Assembly (NCBI RefSeq): GCF_002794255.1
Contig: NZ_PGGW01000017.1
Location: forward strand, 87,524-151,523
Length of the DNA: 64,000 bases
Direction: 5' to 3'
Source of the DNA: Streptomyces carminius
GTDB taxonomy: Bacteria; Actinomycetota; Actinomycetes; Streptomycetales; Streptomycetaceae
In this document: piece after piece, positions 1 to 9,058 of the stretch
How the letters are laid out: each line of letters begins with the position of its first letter
How positions within the stretch are numbered: the first letter of the stretch is position 1
Made by a program: the position numbers and the translations under genes
The notes under the pieces: model-generated
The model's input: only the letters and a program-made list of their open reading frames with translations
The model's database searches: none
What the model was told of the DNA's origin: nothing

Positions 1-851
1 TACTCGATCGAGACCCGGCGCCCGGACCGCTCGGTGTACTCCCAGGCGGCGTCGAGGACCTCGCGGACCTTCCAGCGGGTGTTGACCGGCACCAGGGTGT
101 CGCGCAGTTCGTCGTCGGGGGCGTGCAGGGAGACCGCCAGCCGGCACTTGAGGCCCTCGTCGGCGAGCCGGCGCATCGCCGGTACCAGGCCGACGGTGGA
201 GACGGTGATGCCGCGCTGGGACAGGCCCAGTCCGTCGGGCTCGGGGTCGGTGAGGCGGCGGACGGCGCCGATGACCCGGTTGTAGTTGGCCAGCGGTTCG
301 CCCATGCCCATGAACACGATGTTCGACAGCCTGGCCGGGCCCCCGGGCACCTCCCCGTCTCGCAGGGCGCGCATGCCCTCGACGATCTGGTGGACGATCT
401 CGGCGGTGGACAGGTTTCGGTCCAGTCCGGCCTGCCCGGTGGCGCAGAAGGGACAGTTCATGCCACAGCCGGCCTGCGAGCTGACGCACATGGTGACCCG
501 GTCCGGGTAGCGCATCAGCACGGACTCCACCAGCGTTCCGTCGTGCAGCCGCCACAGGGTCTTGCGGGTGGCGCCGTCGTCACAGGTGACGTGCCGCACC
601 ACGGTCATCAGCTCGGGCAGCAGCGCGTCCGCGAGCCTGCCGCGCGCGGCGGCCGGGATGTCGGTCCAGGCGGCCGGTTCGGCGGCGTACCGGGCGAAGT
701 AGTGCCGGGACAGCTGCTGGGCGCGGAACGGCTTCTCGCCGATCGCGGCGACCGCCTCCCGCCGCTCGGCGGGATCGAGGTCGGCGAGATGCCGCGGCGG
801 CTTGGTGGCTCCGCGCGGCGCGACAAAGGTGAGTTCTCCGGGTGCAGGCAT
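1..851 (-). CDS. rlmN: 23S rRNA (adenine-C2)-methyltransferase RlmN, 3' end outside window
   Basis: Radical-SAM enzyme that methylates A2503 of 23S rRNA, and in many bacteria A37 of some tRNAs. The gene runs leftward off the window, and about 283 N-terminal residues are visible. The reverse frame from ATG 851 starts [14 protein letters not shown] and is preceded by GGAGGGG. The radical-SAM cluster motif CGMNCPFC lies at residues 129-136 (Cys129, Cys133, Cys136). Downstream family motifs such as [12 protein letters not shown] and [10 protein letters not shown] are also visible. The cdsA gene lies about 435 bp upstream with a strong hairpin between, so this is probably a separate transcript. 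Family identity is firm. The C-terminal catalytic Cys is not in view. Confidence 0.95.
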   Translation of the reverse strand, partial: MPAPGELTFVAPRGATKPPRHLADLDPAERREAVAAIGEKPFRAQQLSRHYFARYAAEPAAWTDIPAAARGRLADALLPELMTVVRHVTCDDGATRKTLWRLHDGTLVESVLMRYPDRVTMCVSSQAGCGMNCPFCATGQAGLDRNLSTAEIVHQIVEGMRALRDGEVPGGPARLSNIVFMGMGEPLANYNRVIGAVRRLTDPEPDGLGLSQRGITVSTVGLVPAMRRLADEGLKCRLAVSLHAPDDELRDTLVPVNTRWKVREVLDAAWEYTERSGRRVSIE

Positions 852-1225
852 AACCCCTCCAGTGTCGCAGACCGGCGGCGGCGTCCCGGCCCGGAGCGGT
901 GCGACCGTGGTCACCCCCGGCCGTCCTCCGCCGTCGCCGGCCACGGCGCACCCGGCGGTCGGTGCGCCCGGTGAGGCCCGGGGGTCCGTCGCCGGAACGG
1001 GTGCGGTCAGCCTTCTCCCTGCCCGGCGTCCCGGCCGAGGGCGAGGCCGATGACTTCGGCCCGACGGGCCCTCCCCCACCGGGCAGCCCCATGCCCTGCC
1101 GTGGCCGAACGTCACCGGTGGCCAGGAGGGCCGGCCCGCCGTCACGTCCGGTTCCGGCCCGGACGGTCTCCCGGCGGCCGGATCCGCGATCGGCTCCGCC
1201 GTCCGGTAACCCCGGCACCTGACAC
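852..1225. other. Intergenic stretch without a convincing gene
   Basis: About 370 bp between the rlmN start and the hairpin downstream of cdsA. Open frames here are GC-biased, lack a ribosome binding site and resemble nothing I recognise. It presumably holds the rlmN promoter, but I could not place convincing -10 and -35 boxes. Confidence 0.5.
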
Positions 1226-1264
1226 GGCAGGGGCCCGCCGCTGGGGCAGCGGCGGGCCCCTGCC
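1226..1264 (-). terminator. Strong hairpin after cdsA
   Basis: Perfect 18-bp inverted repeat (left arm starting GGCAGGGGCCC, 1226-1243; right arm 1247-1264) with a GGG loop. It lies 22 nt downstream of the cdsA stop. There is no T-tract, as is common for streptomycete terminators. It probably ends the pyrH-frr-cdsA transcript. Confidence 0.75.
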
Positions 1265-1286
1265 CCGCGACGGGGCGGGCGGGCGG

Positions 1287-2426
1287 TCAGCCCGTGCCGG
1301 TGAAGACGGTCAGCAGCAGCCAGACCACGGGGGCGGTCGGCAGCAGGGAGTCGAGGCGGTCCATGATGCCGCCGTGGCCGGGCAGCAGGCTGCCCATGTC
1401 CTTGATGCCCAGATCGCGTTTGATCACGGACTCGCCGAGGTCGCCCAGCGTGGCGCTGACAGCCACGGCCAGTCCCAGCAGCAGGCCCTGCCACCAGGCA
1501 CCGCCGTCGATGAGGAAGTGCACGGACAGCGCGCCGGCGGCCATGGCGAAGACCATGGCCCCCAGCAGTCCCTCACGGGTCTTGCCGGGGCTGATGCGCG
1601 GGGCGAGCTTGCGCCGCCCGAAGCGCCAGCCGACGGCGTACGCCCCGGTGTCGCTGACGACGGTGAGCAGCAGGAAGACCAGCACCCGCCACGGGCCGTC
1701 GTCGGCCGCGAGCATCATGGTCACGAAGGTGGCCAGGAAGGGGACGTAGAAGGCGGCGAAGACGCCCGCCGTGGCGTCCCGCAGGTACTCCCGGGGGTCG
1801 TCCGTCATCCGCCACACCAGTACGGCCGGCACGGTGAGGGACATCGCCACCCAGGCGCCCTCGGCGCCGCGGACGTATCCGGCGACGACCATGGCGGCGC
1901 CGCCGACGGCCAGCGGCACCAGGGGCACCCGGATCTGCTTGCGCTCGGCGAGCCGGGAGGTCAGCTCCCAGAGCCCGACCACGACCGCGACCACGACCAC
2001 GCCGACGAAGACGGGCTTGTAGACGAACAGGGAGAGGGCGACGGTGGCGCCCAGGGCCAGGCCGACCCCTATCGCGGCGCGCAGGTCGCGGCCCGCCCGC
2101 TTCCGGCCCGCCGCGCGGCCCCGCCGGCCGGGGACGGCCGGTGCTCCGGACGGGCCGGCGCCGGGGGTCGGAGGTTCGCCGGGCGGGCGCCCTGCCGCCC
2201 GGTCGTCACGGCCTTCCTGGTCACCGCCGGAGTTTTCGGGCACGTTGGGCATGTGCCGAGTCTGCGGCGCGTCACCGCCCTCGTACACATAACCCGCCGG
2301 GGCCGGGGGCACCTCCGCGCGGAGCGAGGAGGCGGGGCCCTGCCCGGGAGGGCCCCAGTAGCCGGGGTGGCCGGTGTTGCCGGGGTGTCCGGCGCCCGGC
2401 GGCGCTCCCCAGGATGAGTCGTTCAC
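1287..2426 (-). CDS. cdsA: Phosphatidate cytidylyltransferase CdsA
   Basis: Integral membrane enzyme converting phosphatidic acid and CTP to CDP-diacylglycerol, the precursor of cardiolipin, phosphatidylethanolamine and phosphatidylinositol. It is 379 aa. Residues 1 to about 105 are a Gly/Pro/Ala-rich, probably disordered cytoplasmic extension. Several hydrophobic helices follow (for example around LALGATVALSLFVYK). The C-terminal family signature is present as SVIKRDLGIKD followed by PGHGGIMDRLDS. It begins 14 bp after frr, so it is very likely co-transcribed with pyrH and frr, a common bacterial arrangement. The long N-terminal tail is typical of actinobacterial CdsA and is the least certain part of the gene model. 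Confidence 0.96.
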   Translation of the reverse strand: MNDSSWGAPPGAGHPGNTGHPGYWGPPGQGPASSLRAEVPPAPAGYVYEGGDAPQTRHMPNVPENSGGDQEGRDDRAAGRPPGEPPTPGAGPSGAPAVPGRRGRAAGRKRAGRDLRAAIGVGLALGATVALSLFVYKPVFVGVVVVAVVVGLWELTSRLAERKQIRVPLVPLAVGGAAMVVAGYVRGAEGAWVAMSLTVPAVLVWRMTDDPREYLRDATAGVFAAFYVPFLATFVTMMLAADDGPWRVLVFLLLTVVSDTGAYAVGWRFGRRKLAPRISPGKTREGLLGAMVFAMAAGALSVHFLIDGGAWWQGLLLGLAVAVSATLGDLGESVIKRDLGIKDMGSLLPGHGGIMDRLDSLLPTAPVVWLLLTVFTGTG

Positions 2427-2440
2427 GGGAATCGCAGCCT

Positions 2441-2998
2441 CTAGACCTCGAGCAGCTCGGCTTCCTTGTGCTTGAGCAGCTCGTCCACCTGCGCCACGTA
2501 CTTGGCGGTGGTGTCGTCGAGCTCCTTCTCGGCGCGGCGTCCCTCGTCCTCGCCGATGTCGCCGTCCTTGATGGCCTTGTCGATGGTCTCCTTGGCCTTG
2601 CGGCGGACGCTGCGGATGGAGATCTTGGCGTCCTCGGCCTTGCTCTTGGCGACCTTGATGTACTCCCTGCGGCGCTCCTCGGTCAGCTCCGGGAAGACGA
2701 CCCGGATGATGTTGCCGTCGTTGGAGGGGTTGACGCCGAGGTCGGAGTCGCGGATGGCCTGTTCGATGTTGCGCAGCGCGCTCTTGTCGAAGGGGGTGAC
2801 CACGGCCATGCGCGGCTCGGGCACCGAGAACGACGCGAGCTGGTTGATCGGGGTCATCGCGCCGTAGTAGTCGGCCACGATCTTGTTGAACATCGCCGGG
2901 TGCGCACGGCCGGTGCGGATCGCGGCGAAGTCCTCCTTGGCGACGACGACCGCCTTCTCCATCTTCTCCTCGGCTTCGAGGAGGGTCTCTTCGATCAC
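2441..2998 (-). CDS. frr: Ribosome recycling factor
   Basis: Splits the post-termination ribosome together with EF-G. It is 185 aa, the usual family length. I chose GTG 2998, which gives a protein starting [14 protein letters not shown], because AGGAG precedes it at good spacing and the family begins here; an adjacent in-frame GTG at 3001 is possible. A longer frame to 3103 adds 35 residues unlike RRF. The signature [14 protein letters not shown] is near the N-terminus and the long three-helix bundle ends [10 protein letters not shown]. It lies between pyrH and cdsA. Confidence 0.97.
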   Translation of the reverse strand: MIEETLLEAEEKMEKAVVVAKEDFAAIRTGRAHPAMFNKIVADYYGAMTPINQLASFSVPEPRMAVVTPFDKSALRNIEQAIRDSDLGVNPSNDGNIIRVVFPELTEERRREYIKVAKSKAEDAKISIRSVRRKAKETIDKAIKDGDIGEDEGRRAEKELDDTTAKYVAQVDELLKHKEAELLEV

Positions 2999-3170
2999 CA
3001 CGTGCTCCTGGTTAGATGAATTGAGCCGGAAAGCCCTGGTTCCTGCACGGTGTCCGACCGGCAGGCCGTTGTCCATCCCCGCGCCGTGCCCTTCGTGCGG
3101 CACGGTGTTGCCGCGCGGTGTCCGCGCCGGGGCGCGCGTACCCGGACGCCGCGTCGTGCCGGTGAGGGCC

Positions 3171-3941
3171 TCAGGTGCGGGAGCCCTGATCGTTCACGAG
3201 CGTGCCGATCTTCTCACCCTTCACCGCTCGTGCGATATTCCCCTCGACCAGCAGCTCGAAGACGAGGATCGGGAGTTTGTTGTCGCGGCAGAGGGTGATG
3301 GCGGTGGCGTCGGCCACCCGCAGGTCGCGGGTGATGACCTCGCCGTACTCCAGCGCGTCGAACTTCACCGCGCCGGGGTTCCGCGCCGGGTCCGAGTCGT
3401 AGACGCCGTCGACCCCGTTCTTGCCCATCAGCAGCGCCTCGGCGTCGATCTCCAGGGCACGCTGGGCGGCGGTGGTGTCGGTGGAGAAGTAGGGCATGCC
3501 CATCCCGGCGCCGAAGATGACCACCCGGCCCTTCTCCAGGTGCCGTACCGCCCGCAGCGGAATGTAGGGCTCGGCGACCTGGCCCATGGTGATGGCCGTC
3601 TGGACCCGGGAGTCGATGCCCTCCTTCTCCAGGAAGTCCTGCAGCGCGAGGCAGTTCATGACCGTGCCGAGCATGCCCATGTAGTCGGAGCGGGCCCGGT
3701 CCATGCCGCGCTGCTGGAGTTCGGCGCCGCGGAAGAAGTTGCCGCCGCCGATGACTACGGCGATCTCGGCGCCGCCCCGGACCACCGCGGCGATCTCGCG
3801 GGCGACCTTGTGCACGACGTCCGGGTCGACACCGAGCCCTCCGCCGCCGGCGAACGCCTCGCCGGAGAGCTTCAGCAGGAAGCGGCGGCGGTCGTGGTGT
3901 TTCCCGGAAGCACTGCCTCCGGAGTCGGTGTCCTGTTTCAT
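3171..3941 (-). CDS. pyrH: Uridylate kinase PyrH
   Basis: Phosphorylates UMP to UDP for nucleotide and nucleotide-sugar supply. It is a hexameric amino-acid-kinase-fold enzyme of 256 aa. ATG 3941 has GAGGAG upstream, and the longer frame to 4025 adds unrelated residues. Visible motifs are the phosphate loop [12 protein letters not shown] near residue 25, [18 protein letters not shown] and the C-terminal [11 protein letters not shown]. It is followed by frr and cdsA. A long hairpin lies immediately upstream, between tsf and pyrH, so expression may be partly separated from rpsB-tsf. Confidence 0.97.
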   Translation of the reverse strand: MKQDTDSGGSASGKHHDRRRFLLKLSGEAFAGGGGLGVDPDVVHKVAREIAAVVRGGAEIAVVIGGGNFFRGAELQQRGMDRARSDYMGMLGTVMNCLALQDFLEKEGIDSRVQTAITMGQVAEPYIPLRAVRHLEKGRVVIFGAGMGMPYFSTDTTAAQRALEIDAEALLMGKNGVDGVYDSDPARNPGAVKFDALEYGEVITRDLRVADATAITLCRDNKLPILVFELLVEGNIARAVKGEKIGTLVNDQGSRT

Positions 3942-3964
3942 GCGGATCTCCTCGTGCACATGCG

Positions 3965-4020
3965 GAGGAGGCCATCGCCGGTGGTCCCTCACGGTCCCCG
4001 AAAGCGGCAATGGCCTCCTC
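3965..4020 (-). terminator. Hairpin in the tsf-pyrH gap
   Basis: Inverted repeat GAGGAGGCCAT (3965-3975) and ATGGCCTCCTC (4010-4020), with weaker internal pairing. In the minus-strand transcript it sits just before the pyrH ribosome binding site. The 5' arm itself contains a GAGGAG sequence resembling a Shine-Dalgarno. It may be a terminator, an attenuator or a processing site. Confidence 0.5.
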
Positions 4021-4126
4021 GTCACAACTGCGGTCGTCCGGTCCGTGCGGCGACGGACCGGGACGGCCCCCGTACCCGGCCCTGGCCGGGCATCGCCGGT
4101 CCGCCGTGGAAGTTACGGCGGGCCGG

Positions 4127-4963
4127 TCAGGCGCCGACGCGGAAGCGGGCGAAGTGCCTCAGCGTGACACCGGCCTCGTCCAGCACCTTCTTGACGGTCT
4201 TCTTGTTGTCCTTCGCGAAGGGCTGGTCCAGGAGGCAGTTCTCCTTGAAGAAGCCGTTCACGCGGCCCTCGACGATCTTCGGGAGGGCCTGCTCGGGCTT
4301 GCCCTCCTCGCGCGCGGTGGCCTCGGCGACCCGGCGCTCGTTCTCGACCGTCTCGGCGGGGACCTCCTCACGGGAGAGGAACTTCGGGCCGAACGCGGCG
4401 ATGTGCTGCGCGACGTCCTTGGCGACCTCGGCGTTCTCCTGCTCCAGCTCGACCAGGACACCGACCTGCGGGGGCAGGTCCGGGCTGGTGCGGTGCATGT
4501 AGGCGGCCACGTAGCCGTCGGAGAACCGCGCGAAGCGGTCGAGGACGATCTTCTCGCCGAGGGTGGCGTTGGCCTCGTCCACGTACGCCTGGACGGTCTT
4601 GCCGGGCTCGACCTCGGAGGCCAGCAGCGCCTCGATGTCGGCCGGGGAGGTGGCGGCGACATGGGCGGCGATGGTGTCGGCGACGGCGAGGAACTTCTCG
4701 CCCTTGGCGACGAAGTCGGTCTCGCACTTGAGCTCGACCAGCACACCGGACTTGCGGTCGTCGGCGAGCAGGGAGACGACGGCGCCGTTCTCGGCGGTGC
4801 GGGACTCGCGCTTGGCGACGCCCTTCTGGCCCTTGATCCGCAGGATCTCGACGGCCTTGTCGACGTTGCCCTCGGCCTCGTCCAGCGCCTTCTTGCAGTC
4901 CATCATGCCGGCGCCGGTGAGCTCACGGAGCTTTTTGACGTCGGCGGCGGTGTAGTTCGCCAT
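4127..4963 (-). CDS. tsf: Elongation factor Ts
   Basis: Guanine nucleotide exchange factor for EF-Tu. It is 278 aa from ATG 4963. The protein begins MANYTAADVKKLRELTG, and the UBA-like N-domain signature GAGMMDCKKALDEAEGN is intact. The family core motif CETDFVAKGEKF is present at about residues 78-89. It lies downstream of rpsB in the near-universal rpsB-tsf arrangement, with a GC-rich hairpin in the 111-bp gap that may set the S2 to EF-Ts ratio. The longer frame to 5062 has no family support. Confidence 0.97.
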   Translation of the reverse strand: MANYTAADVKKLRELTGAGMMDCKKALDEAEGNVDKAVEILRIKGQKGVAKRESRTAENGAVVSLLADDRKSGVLVELKCETDFVAKGEKFLAVADTIAAHVAATSPADIEALLASEVEPGKTVQAYVDEANATLGEKIVLDRFARFSDGYVAAYMHRTSPDLPPQVGVLVELEQENAEVAKDVAQHIAAFGPKFLSREEVPAETVENERRVAEATAREEGKPEQALPKIVEGRVNGFFKENCLLDQPFAKDNKKTVKKVLDEAGVTLRHFARFRVGA

Positions 4964-5018
4964 GGTCGGTGAATCTCTTCTCGGAAAGTCGGTGAGGATG
5001 GGTCGGTCGGCGGGTGCG

Positions 5019-5055
5019 CGGCCGGGGGCGGTGCTCCTGGCACCACCCCCGGCCG
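5019..5055 (-). terminator. Attenuator-like hairpin between rpsB and tsf
   Basis: Arms of 16 bp (5019-5034 and 5040-5055, one G-U pair) around a 5-nt loop, about 20 nt after the rpsB stop. Partial read-through would fit the different cellular amounts of S2 and EF-Ts. That role is inferred from position. Confidence 0.65.
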
Positions 5056-5074
5056 TACCCACCGTGCGGCTTTC

Positions 5075-6016
5075 TCAGGCCTGCTGCTCGGCCGGCTTCT
5101 CGCTCTCGCCCTCGGCGGGGGCGGCCTGCTCCTCGGCGGTGGCCGGGGCCTCGGACGCCTCCTCGGCGGTGGCCGGGGCCTCGGACGCGTCCTCCGTGGC
5201 GGCCGGGGCCTCGGACGCGTCCTTGGTCTCGGCGGCCTTCTGGGCGTCGCCCTCGAGCAGCTCGCGCTCCCACTCGGCGAGCGGCTCGCCGGCGGTCTTC
5301 TCGCCCTTGCCCTCGCCGGCACCGCCGGAGCGGGCGATGAGGCCCTCGGCGACCGCGTCCGCGATCACCCGGGTGAGGAGGGTGACGGAGCGGATCGCGT
5401 CGTCGTTGCCCGGGATCTTGTAGTCGACCTCGTCCGGGTCACAGTTGGTGTCCAGGATCGCGACGACCGGGATGTTGAGCTTGCGCGCCTCACCGACGGC
5501 GATGTGCTCCTTCTTGGTGTCCACGATCCAGACGGCGCTGGGCACCTTCTGCATGTCCCGGATACCACCGAGCGTCTTCTCCAGCTTGGCCTTCTCGCGG
5601 GAGAGGACCAGCAGCTCCTTCTTGGTGAGGCCGGAGGCGGCCACGTCCTCGAAGTCGATCTGCTCGAGTTCCTTCAGACGCTGGAGACGCTTGTGGACGG
5701 TCGAGAAGTTGGTCAGCATGCCGCCGAGCCAGCGCTGGTTCACGTAGGGCATGCCCACGCGGGTGGCCTGCTCGGCGATGGCCTCCTGGGCCTGCTTCTT
5801 GGTGCCGACGAACATGATGGAGCCGCCGTGGGCGACGGTCTCCTTGACGAACTCGTAGGCGCGGTCGATGTACGACAGCGACTGGAGCAGGTCGATGATG
5901 TAGATGCCATTGCGCTCGGTGAAGATGAAGCGCTTCATCTTCGGGTTCCAGCGGCGGGTCTGGTGCCCGAAGTGGACGCCGCTCTCCAGCAGCTCCCGCA
6001 TCGTGACGACGGCCAT
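5075..6016 (-). CDS. rpsB: 30S ribosomal protein S2
   Basis: Primary structural protein of the small ribosomal subunit. It is 313 aa from ATG 6016 ([19 protein letters not shown]), with GAGGAGAT upstream. Family motifs [24 protein letters not shown] and [12 protein letters not shown] are present. The last ~80 residues form an acidic Ala/Glu-rich tail with repeats of the type ASEAPAT. Such a tail is common in high-GC actinobacteria but not part of the S2 fold. The gene heads rpsB-tsf. A 395-bp divergent region separates it from the M23-like gene. Confidence 0.97.
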   Translation of the reverse strand: MAVVTMRELLESGVHFGHQTRRWNPKMKRFIFTERNGIYIIDLLQSLSYIDRAYEFVKETVAHGGSIMFVGTKKQAQEAIAEQATRVGMPYVNQRWLGGMLTNFSTVHKRLQRLKELEQIDFEDVAASGLTKKELLVLSREKAKLEKTLGGIRDMQKVPSAVWIVDTKKEHIAVGEARKLNIPVVAILDTNCDPDEVDYKIPGNDDAIRSVTLLTRVIADAVAEGLIARSGGAGEGKGEKTAGEPLAEWERELLEGDAQKAAETKDASEAPAATEDASEAPATAEEASEAPATAEEQAAPAEGESEKPAEQQA

Positions 6017-6411
6017 GGCCGTATCTCCTCGGGGTACTCGGTTGTACGCGGCGGCCGGACGGCCGCCGCTCCTGACGCCCCGGCGCGCTGTGCCTGCGAA
6101 GTACCGGCCTGGGGACGGTGTCCTTCGAGGACCGAGATGCGCGGCCACCGGTGAGGGTGGCGGGGCGTGCGAAGTCGACCCGGTGACCCGGATCGCACCA
6201 GAAGTGTACGGGACCGGGGAACCGGCAGGCGACACGCACGGGACCGGCGGCGGCCGTACCGGGCCCTGCCCGGCGGCGACGGGCCGCCGCGGGCCGCCGC
6301 GGGAGCGGGCGGACCGCCCTATCGGGTGACGGACTTGTCCACAACCGGCCGGTGGTCCACACTTTCCGGCCCGGATCCCCGCCACACCCTCTCCTCCGTC
6401 ACGCTGCACCC
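6017..6411. promoter_or_regulatory. Divergent intergenic region rpsB / M23-like gene
   Basis: No gene is supported here. On the minus strand TACACT at 6203-6208 could be the rpsB -10 box, but no good -35 is visible at 17-18 nt. The half next to the M23-like gene carries the TCCACA-containing element described separately (6324-6361). Confidence 0.4.
6324..6361 (+). promoter_or_regulatory. Element 1: GGGTGA-N8-TCCACAACCGG-N7-TCCACA
   Basis: Two DnaA-box-like 9-mers, TTGTCCACA (6335-6343) and TGGTCCACA (6353-6361), are spaced 18 bp start to start and preceded by GGGTGA. The same arrangement recurs at 12234-12271 on the minus strand. It ends 50 nt before the GTG of the M23-like gene and points toward it. 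It may be a DnaA binding site pair, another operator or part of a promoter. Confidence 0.5.
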
Positions 6412-7128
6412 GTGAACCGCCGAATCCTCGCCCTGCTGCTGTGCTGCCCGTCGCTTCTCGTCCCGGCCGCCGCCCCGGCCCGGGCCGCCCCCGGGGACGG
6501 TCCGGACGGTGGCCGGCCGCCCGCCGCCCGGATCCGGCCGGTACCGGGAGCGGTGGAGCACGGCTGGAGGCCGCCGCCCGCGCGGTGGGCGGCCGGCCAC
6601 CGGGGTGTGGACCTGGCGGCCCGGCCGGGGGACCCGGTGCGGGCGGTGGCGCCGGGGCGGGTCTCGTTCGCGGGGACGGTCGCCGGGCGCGGGGTGGTCT
6701 CGGTGGAACTGGCGGGCACGGGCGCCCCGCCGCTGCGCACCACGTACGAGCCGGTCGGGGCCCGGGTCCGGGAGGGCGACCGGGTCGCGGCGGGGGATGT
6801 GGTGGGTGTGCTGGAAGCGGACGGCTTCCACTGCCCGGCCGGGTGCCTGCACTGGGGGCTGCGCCGCGGCGAGGTCTACCTGGACCCGCTCTCCCTGCTG
6901 GGGCCGGGCCGCTCCCGGCTGCTTCCGGTGCTGGGCGTCCCGCTTCCGCGCGGGCCGGGGTCGGGGAGCGGCCCGGAGGACACGGCGCGGTCGGCGCCGG
7001 TGGCCGCCACCGGGAGGCCGCCCGCGCAGGAGGCTGCCGCGGGAGCCGTGGCGCTGGCCCTGGCTGCGGCCGCGGTCTGGGCCCACCGCCGCCATGTCAG
7101 GTCACGCGCCGGGCGGGCGACCGGGTAG
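6412..7128 (+). CDS. M23 (LytM)-like secreted, membrane-anchored protein with degenerate active site
   Basis: 238 aa from GTG 6412. It has a signal peptide ([10 protein letters not shown] to about residue 26, ending ARAAP), a LytM/M23 domain at about residues 45-160, a linker, and a C-terminal hydrophobic segment at 208-224 followed by basic residues. The first zinc motif HRGVD (His63, Asp67) is present. The second motif, normally HxH, reads CLHWG: Cys145 replaces the first His and His147 is kept. Peptidase activity is therefore doubtful, and a regulatory, EnvC-like or scaffold role at the wall is possible. It is divergent from rpsB. From memory a similar gene sits beside rpsB in other streptomycetes. 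Confidence 0.8.
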   Translation: MNRRILALLLCCPSLLVPAAAPARAAPGDGPDGGRPPAARIRPVPGAVEHGWRPPPARWAAGHRGVDLAARPGDPVRAVAPGRVSFAGTVAGRGVVSVELAGTGAPPLRTTYEPVGARVREGDRVAAGDVVGVLEADGFHCPAGCLHWGLRRGEVYLDPLSLLGPGRSRLLPVLGVPLPRGPGSGSGPEDTARSAPVAATGRPPAQEAAAGAVALALAAAAVWAHRRHVRSRAGRATG

Positions 7129-7286
7129 CCGGGGCGGCCGGTGCGCGGGACACTCCGGCGTCCGCGGGCACCGCCCGGCGACGGAGCGGCGCGCGCCCAC
7201 GGCGGTCCGGCACGCACGGGCCGAAGGCGGCGCGGAGACGCGGTGGGCGGAACGCGGTGCCCTGGACGCGAGGACCGTACGGCAGT

Positions 7287-7346
7287 GGGAGGCGGGAGGC
7301 GGGAGGCGGGAGGCGGGAGGCGGGAGGCGGGAGGGGAGGGGAGGGG
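7287..7346. repeat. GGGAGGC minisatellite
   Basis: Six perfect tandem copies of the heptamer GGGAGGC (7287-7328), then GGGAGGGGAGGGG-type sequence up to 7346, directly abutting the stop codon of the TetR gene. The G-runs on the plus strand could form G-quadruplexes. The C-rich transcript end on the minus strand may affect termination. It lies between two convergent genes. Confidence 0.9.
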
Positions 7347-7937
7347 TCACCCCCCGACACCGTGAAGCGCCATGGCCACGGCGGCCTGTGCGATCTTCTC
7401 CGGATCCTCCGCGGCCCCCAGTTCGATACGGCGGACCGCCGCGTCCACGACGCCCTGCAGCAGGGTGGCCGTCAGGCGGGGCTCGCCGTGGCCGAGGGCC
7501 CCGAGGGCGTCCACGACCATGGTGATCAGCCCGCCGTGGGCGGCGCGGATCTTCTCCCGGGCACCTGTGTCCAGTTCGCCGGCCGAGATGGCGACGACGG
7601 CCCGGTGGCGGCGGTCCCCGGCCAGGGCCAGCTGTCGCCGTATGTAGGCCTCGACCTTCGCCTCGGGGGTGCCGGCCCGTTCCATGGCGGTCTCCACCTC
7701 GGCTGCCCAGACGGGGAAGTCGACGGCGCACAACTCCTCGACGACGGCGGCGCGGGAGCGGAAGTACTCGTAGACGGAGGAACGGGCCAGTCCCGTGCGT
7801 GCGGCCAGGGCGGGAAAGGTCAGCGCTTCCGTACCGCCCTCGGACAGCAGGGACCGGGCCGCCTCCAGCAGTGCGTCGCGCTGCATCGTACGGTGTTCGG
7901 CCACCGAGGCCGCTCGAATCCTGGGCACGTGTCCCAC
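7347..7937 (-). CDS. TetR/AcrR-family transcriptional regulator
   Basis: 196 aa if translated from GTG 7937; a second GTG at 7928 (VPRIR) is an equally weak alternative, and neither has a strong ribosome binding site. The N-terminal helix-turn-helix is clear: ARSLLSEGGTEALTFPALAARTG followed by LARSSVYEYFRS at about residues 50-62. The C-terminal ligand domain is not assignable. It follows whiG by about 20 bp in the same direction, so it could be co-transcribed. No efflux pump or enzyme lies beside it, so its target is unknown. Confidence 0.9.
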   Translation of the reverse strand: MGHVPRIRAASVAEHRTMQRDALLEAARSLLSEGGTEALTFPALAARTGLARSSVYEYFRSRAAVVEELCAVDFPVWAAEVETAMERAGTPEAKVEAYIRRQLALAGDRRHRAVVAISAGELDTGAREKIRAAHGGLITMVVDALGALGHGEPRLTATLLQGVVDAAVRRIELGAAEDPEKIAQAAVAMALHGVGG

Positions 7938-7958
7938 TGTAGGGAGAGCGGCACCGGT

Positions 7959-8795
7959 TCAGCGACCCACATCGGCAAGCTTGGTCCTCAGCTGCAGTAC
8001 CGACTTGGTGTGGATCTGGCTGACCCGGCTCTCGGTGACCCCGAGCACCTGCCCGATCTCGGCGAGGGTGAGCCCCTCGTAGTAGTAGAGGATCACCACG
8101 GTCCTCTCCCGCTCCGGCAGGGTGTTGACCGCGCGGGCCAGCAGCCGCCGCAGCTCGCGGTCCTCCGCGACCTCGACGGGGTTGTCGGCGGCCGTGTCCT
8201 CCAGGGTGTCCACGAGGCGGTCCCCGCCGTCGCTGCCGGCGTGGAGCACCTCCTCGAGGGCGACCATGTTGGTCAGAGGCAGCTGGCTGAAGATGCCGTG
8301 AAGCTCCTCCAGGGGGATGCCCATCTCGTCCGCGACCTCGGCCTCCGACGGAGTGCGCCGCAGCGTGGCCTCCAGGGCGGCGTGGGCCCGCTCGAATGCC
8401 CGGGCCTTCTGCCGCAGGGAGCGGGGGATCCAGTCCAGTGCCCGCAGTTCGTCGATCATGGCTCCGCGGATGCGGGTGATGGCGTATGTCTCGAACTTGA
8501 TCGAGCGGTCCGGGTCGAACTTCTCGATGGCGTCGATCAGGCCGAAGACCCCGGAGGAGACGAAGTCGGCCTGCTCCACGTTGGTGGGCAGGCCGACACT
8601 GACCCGCCCGGCCACGTATTTGACCAGGGGCGAGTAGTGGAGGATCAGTTGTTCCCGCAGCCGCTCGTCGCCCGTGCACTTGTACGACCGCCACAGTTCG
8701 TCGAGCGATCTGGGAGGGGCAGGGCGTGCAGCGGCATCGGCTGCAATCGGTTCTGCCGTGGCCGTGCGGTCGGGCCCGGAGGTGTGGTGGGGCAT
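7959..8795 (-). CDS. whiG: RNA polymerase sigma factor WhiG (FliA/WhiG family)
   Basis: Sporulation sigma factor that in streptomycetes commits aerial hyphae to septation by transcribing whiH and whiI, and is held by the anti-sigma RsiG. It is 278 aa from ATG 8795 ([10 protein letters not shown]); a frame open to 8888 adds an unlikely leader. Region 2 is clear: [26 protein letters not shown], and [19 protein letters not shown]. Region 3 ([18 protein letters not shown]) and region 4 ([38 protein letters not shown]) are also complete. The length and sequence match WhiG closely. Upstream (8796-9058) is gene-free and includes an AT-rich island near 8910-8932 with a CAGATA direct repeat, probably its promoter. 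Confidence 0.97.
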   Translation of the reverse strand: MPHHTSGPDRTATAEPIAADAAARPAPPRSLDELWRSYKCTGDERLREQLILHYSPLVKYVAGRVSVGLPTNVEQADFVSSGVFGLIDAIEKFDPDRSIKFETYAITRIRGAMIDELRALDWIPRSLRQKARAFERAHAALEATLRRTPSEAEVADEMGIPLEELHGIFSQLPLTNMVALEEVLHAGSDGGDRLVDTLEDTAADNPVEVAEDRELRRLLARAVNTLPERERTVVILYYYEGLTLAEIGQVLGVTESRVSQIHTKSVLQLRTKLADVGR

Positions 8796-9058
8796 GCGTC
8801 GTCTTGAGCCGTTCTGCCGTGGTCTGCGCGCTGACGCTGGTGGGACCGGTGGGACGGAATCCTTGGGAGCGTAGCGTGACTGGAGCATCGCTCAGTGCGA
8901 GGAGTGGTCGATCAGATATACGCAGATACGTTCCGCTGACCGCACCCCGGGGTTACCCGGGAGGTCGGGCCGGGGCAGCCGCGCGGCGTGGGGTGGCCTG
9001 TTCGGCGGGCCTGCCCGCCGCCCTTTCACCCGATCGCCCCGGGGCGGGGATCGGGCCG

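Noticed and set aside
1050..2417. Plus-strand coding region opposite cdsA
   Set aside because: Low-complexity Gly/Arg/His translation. The opposite strand carries the complete CdsA signature.
6017..6409. Extended N-terminus of rpsB
   Set aside because: The open frame covers the divergent regulatory region. S2 starts at [10 protein letters not shown] with a good ribosome binding site.
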